NCBI GenBank assembly: GCA_003154025.1
Contig: PMCE01000555.1
Coordinates: 1-5,429, forward strand
Reading direction: 5' to 3'
DNA: 5,429 bases
Source of the DNA: Syntrophaceae bacterium
GTDB lineage: Bacteria; Desulfobacterota; SM23-61
This document shows positions 4,939 to 5,429 of this stretch, piece by piece. A program made the translations under genes and the position numbers. Under the pieces are notes generated by a model that did no database searches, was not told where the DNA came from, and saw nothing but the letters and a program-made list of their open reading frames with translations. Within the stretch, counting starts at the first letter, position 1. Each line of letters begins with the position of its first letter.

Positions 4939-5429
4939 ATGAGGTGGTCCAAAGAAGCGGAAGAAGCGATATCCAAAGTCCCCTTCTTCGTCCGGAAACG
5001 GGTAAAGAAGAGGGTAGAGGAAGAAGCCGCTCGAGGGAAAGCCAAGGAAGTCACTTGGGAGCACGTTCAGACCAGCAAGAAGCGCTTCTTGAACCAAATG
5101 GAAGACGAGGTCAAGGGATATCAGGTAGAGACCTGTTTCGGGCCCGCCGGATGTCCCAACCGGGCCGTGGACGGGGAGATTTCCAAACAGATCGAGGAGC
5201 TCCTCGAGAAGAGGAATCTGAAAGCCTTCCTGAAGGAAAAGGTGCAGGGCCTCCTCAAGCTCCACCACGAGTTTCGAGTCTCCATCTCCGACTGTGCCAA
5301 CGCCTGTTCCCGCCCCCAGATCGCGGACCTGGGATTGATCGGGGCCCGCCGGCCCCAAATCTCCGAAGAAGAATGCGTCCAATGCGGCGCCTGCGTCGAG
5401 ACCTGCCGGGAGGGAGCCATTCTCCTTGC
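4939..5429 (+). CDS. PCP_red domain / siroheme-[4Fe-4S] nitrite/sulfite reductase-like / ferredoxin-motif protein, 3' truncated
   Basis: The open frame runs to the window end (163 codons shown). Residues 1-50 (WSKEAEEAISKVPFFVRKRV, then KKRVEEEA...VTWEHVQTSKKRF) match the small PCP_red domain known from protochlorophyllide reductase and attached to redox proteins in anaerobes. A sulfite/nitrite reductase-like core follows with Cys66-X5-Cys72 and Cys119-X3-Cys123 (SDCANACSRPQI), the complete pattern that binds the coupled siroheme and [4Fe-4S] cluster. Then comes a ferredoxin-type Cys146-X2-Cys149-X2-Cys152-X3-Cys156 (CVQCGACVETC); the Pro usual after the last Cys is Arg. This order resembles DsrA-like and small assimilatory-type sulfite reductases, with the ferredoxin motif downstream of the siroheme cysteines. 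The likely job is electron transfer to sulfite, nitrite or a related substrate in the cytoplasm. The ATG has GAGGGG (4928-4933) just upstream. Control by the divergent Crp/Fnr protein is suggested by the operator at -41.5. The exact substrate is unknown. Confidence 0.88.
   Translation, partial: MRWSKEAEEAISKVPFFVRKRVKKRVEEEAARGKAKEVTWEHVQTSKKRFLNQMEDEVKGYQVETCFGPAGCPNRAVDGEISKQIEELLEKRNLKAFLKEKVQGLLKLHHEFRVSISDCANACSRPQIADLGLIGARRPQISEEECVQCGACVETCREGAILL

Overview
The window looks like chromosomal DNA from an anaerobic, moderately GC-rich bacterium. The best guess is a Desulfobacterota (former Deltaproteobacteria) relative. The reasons are a PCP_red/siroheme-type [4Fe-4S] reductase beside a Crp/Fnr regulator, a uroporphyrinogen-decarboxylase-fold protein of the kind common in anaerobes, and many small intergenic repeats. 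This placement is inference from gene content only.

Layout. Bases 2-1390 (+) hold the C-terminal ~90% of an FGGY sugar kinase cut by the window edge. Its stop overlaps (ATGA) the start of a dead shikimate-kinase-like gene (1387-1596, +), which is killed by an in-frame TGA and a 41-bp palindromic repeat. Converging on it is a UPF0016/TMEM165 (GDT1) cation transporter (1618-2361, -). The transporter has a complete upstream control unit: a sigma70-like promoter, a yybP-ykoY manganese riboswitch and an intrinsic terminator that shares a strand with the aptamer. Divergent from it is a URO-D-fold protein (2684-3619, +) with its own promoter. It is followed at once by a frameshifted relic of a carbohydrate-binding-like domain (3618-3907) and a second, inverted copy of the palindromic repeat (3929-3966).

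The right third is a regulatory pair. A Crp/Fnr regulator without cysteines (4046-4747, -) is divergent from a gene (4939 to the window end, +) encoding a PCP_red N-terminal domain, a complete siroheme-[4Fe-4S] cysteine pattern and a ferredoxin-type CX2CX2CX3C motif. Between them is a perfect 16-bp FNR-like palindrome. Its centre lies exactly 29.5 bp before a TAGAAT -10 hexamer on the reductase side, the class II activator geometry. It also overlaps a possible -35 of the regulator itself. One site could therefore activate the reductase and autoregulate the regulator. The reductase leader holds a long G-U-rich hairpin built from 7-bp tandem repeats, and related heptamer arrays lie on the other side of the regulator gene.

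No wholly unknown system is evident. The most unusual material is the siroheme reductase fusion with its promoter architecture, the heptamer repeats on both sides of the regulator, and the palindromic repeat sitting in or beside two decayed genes.
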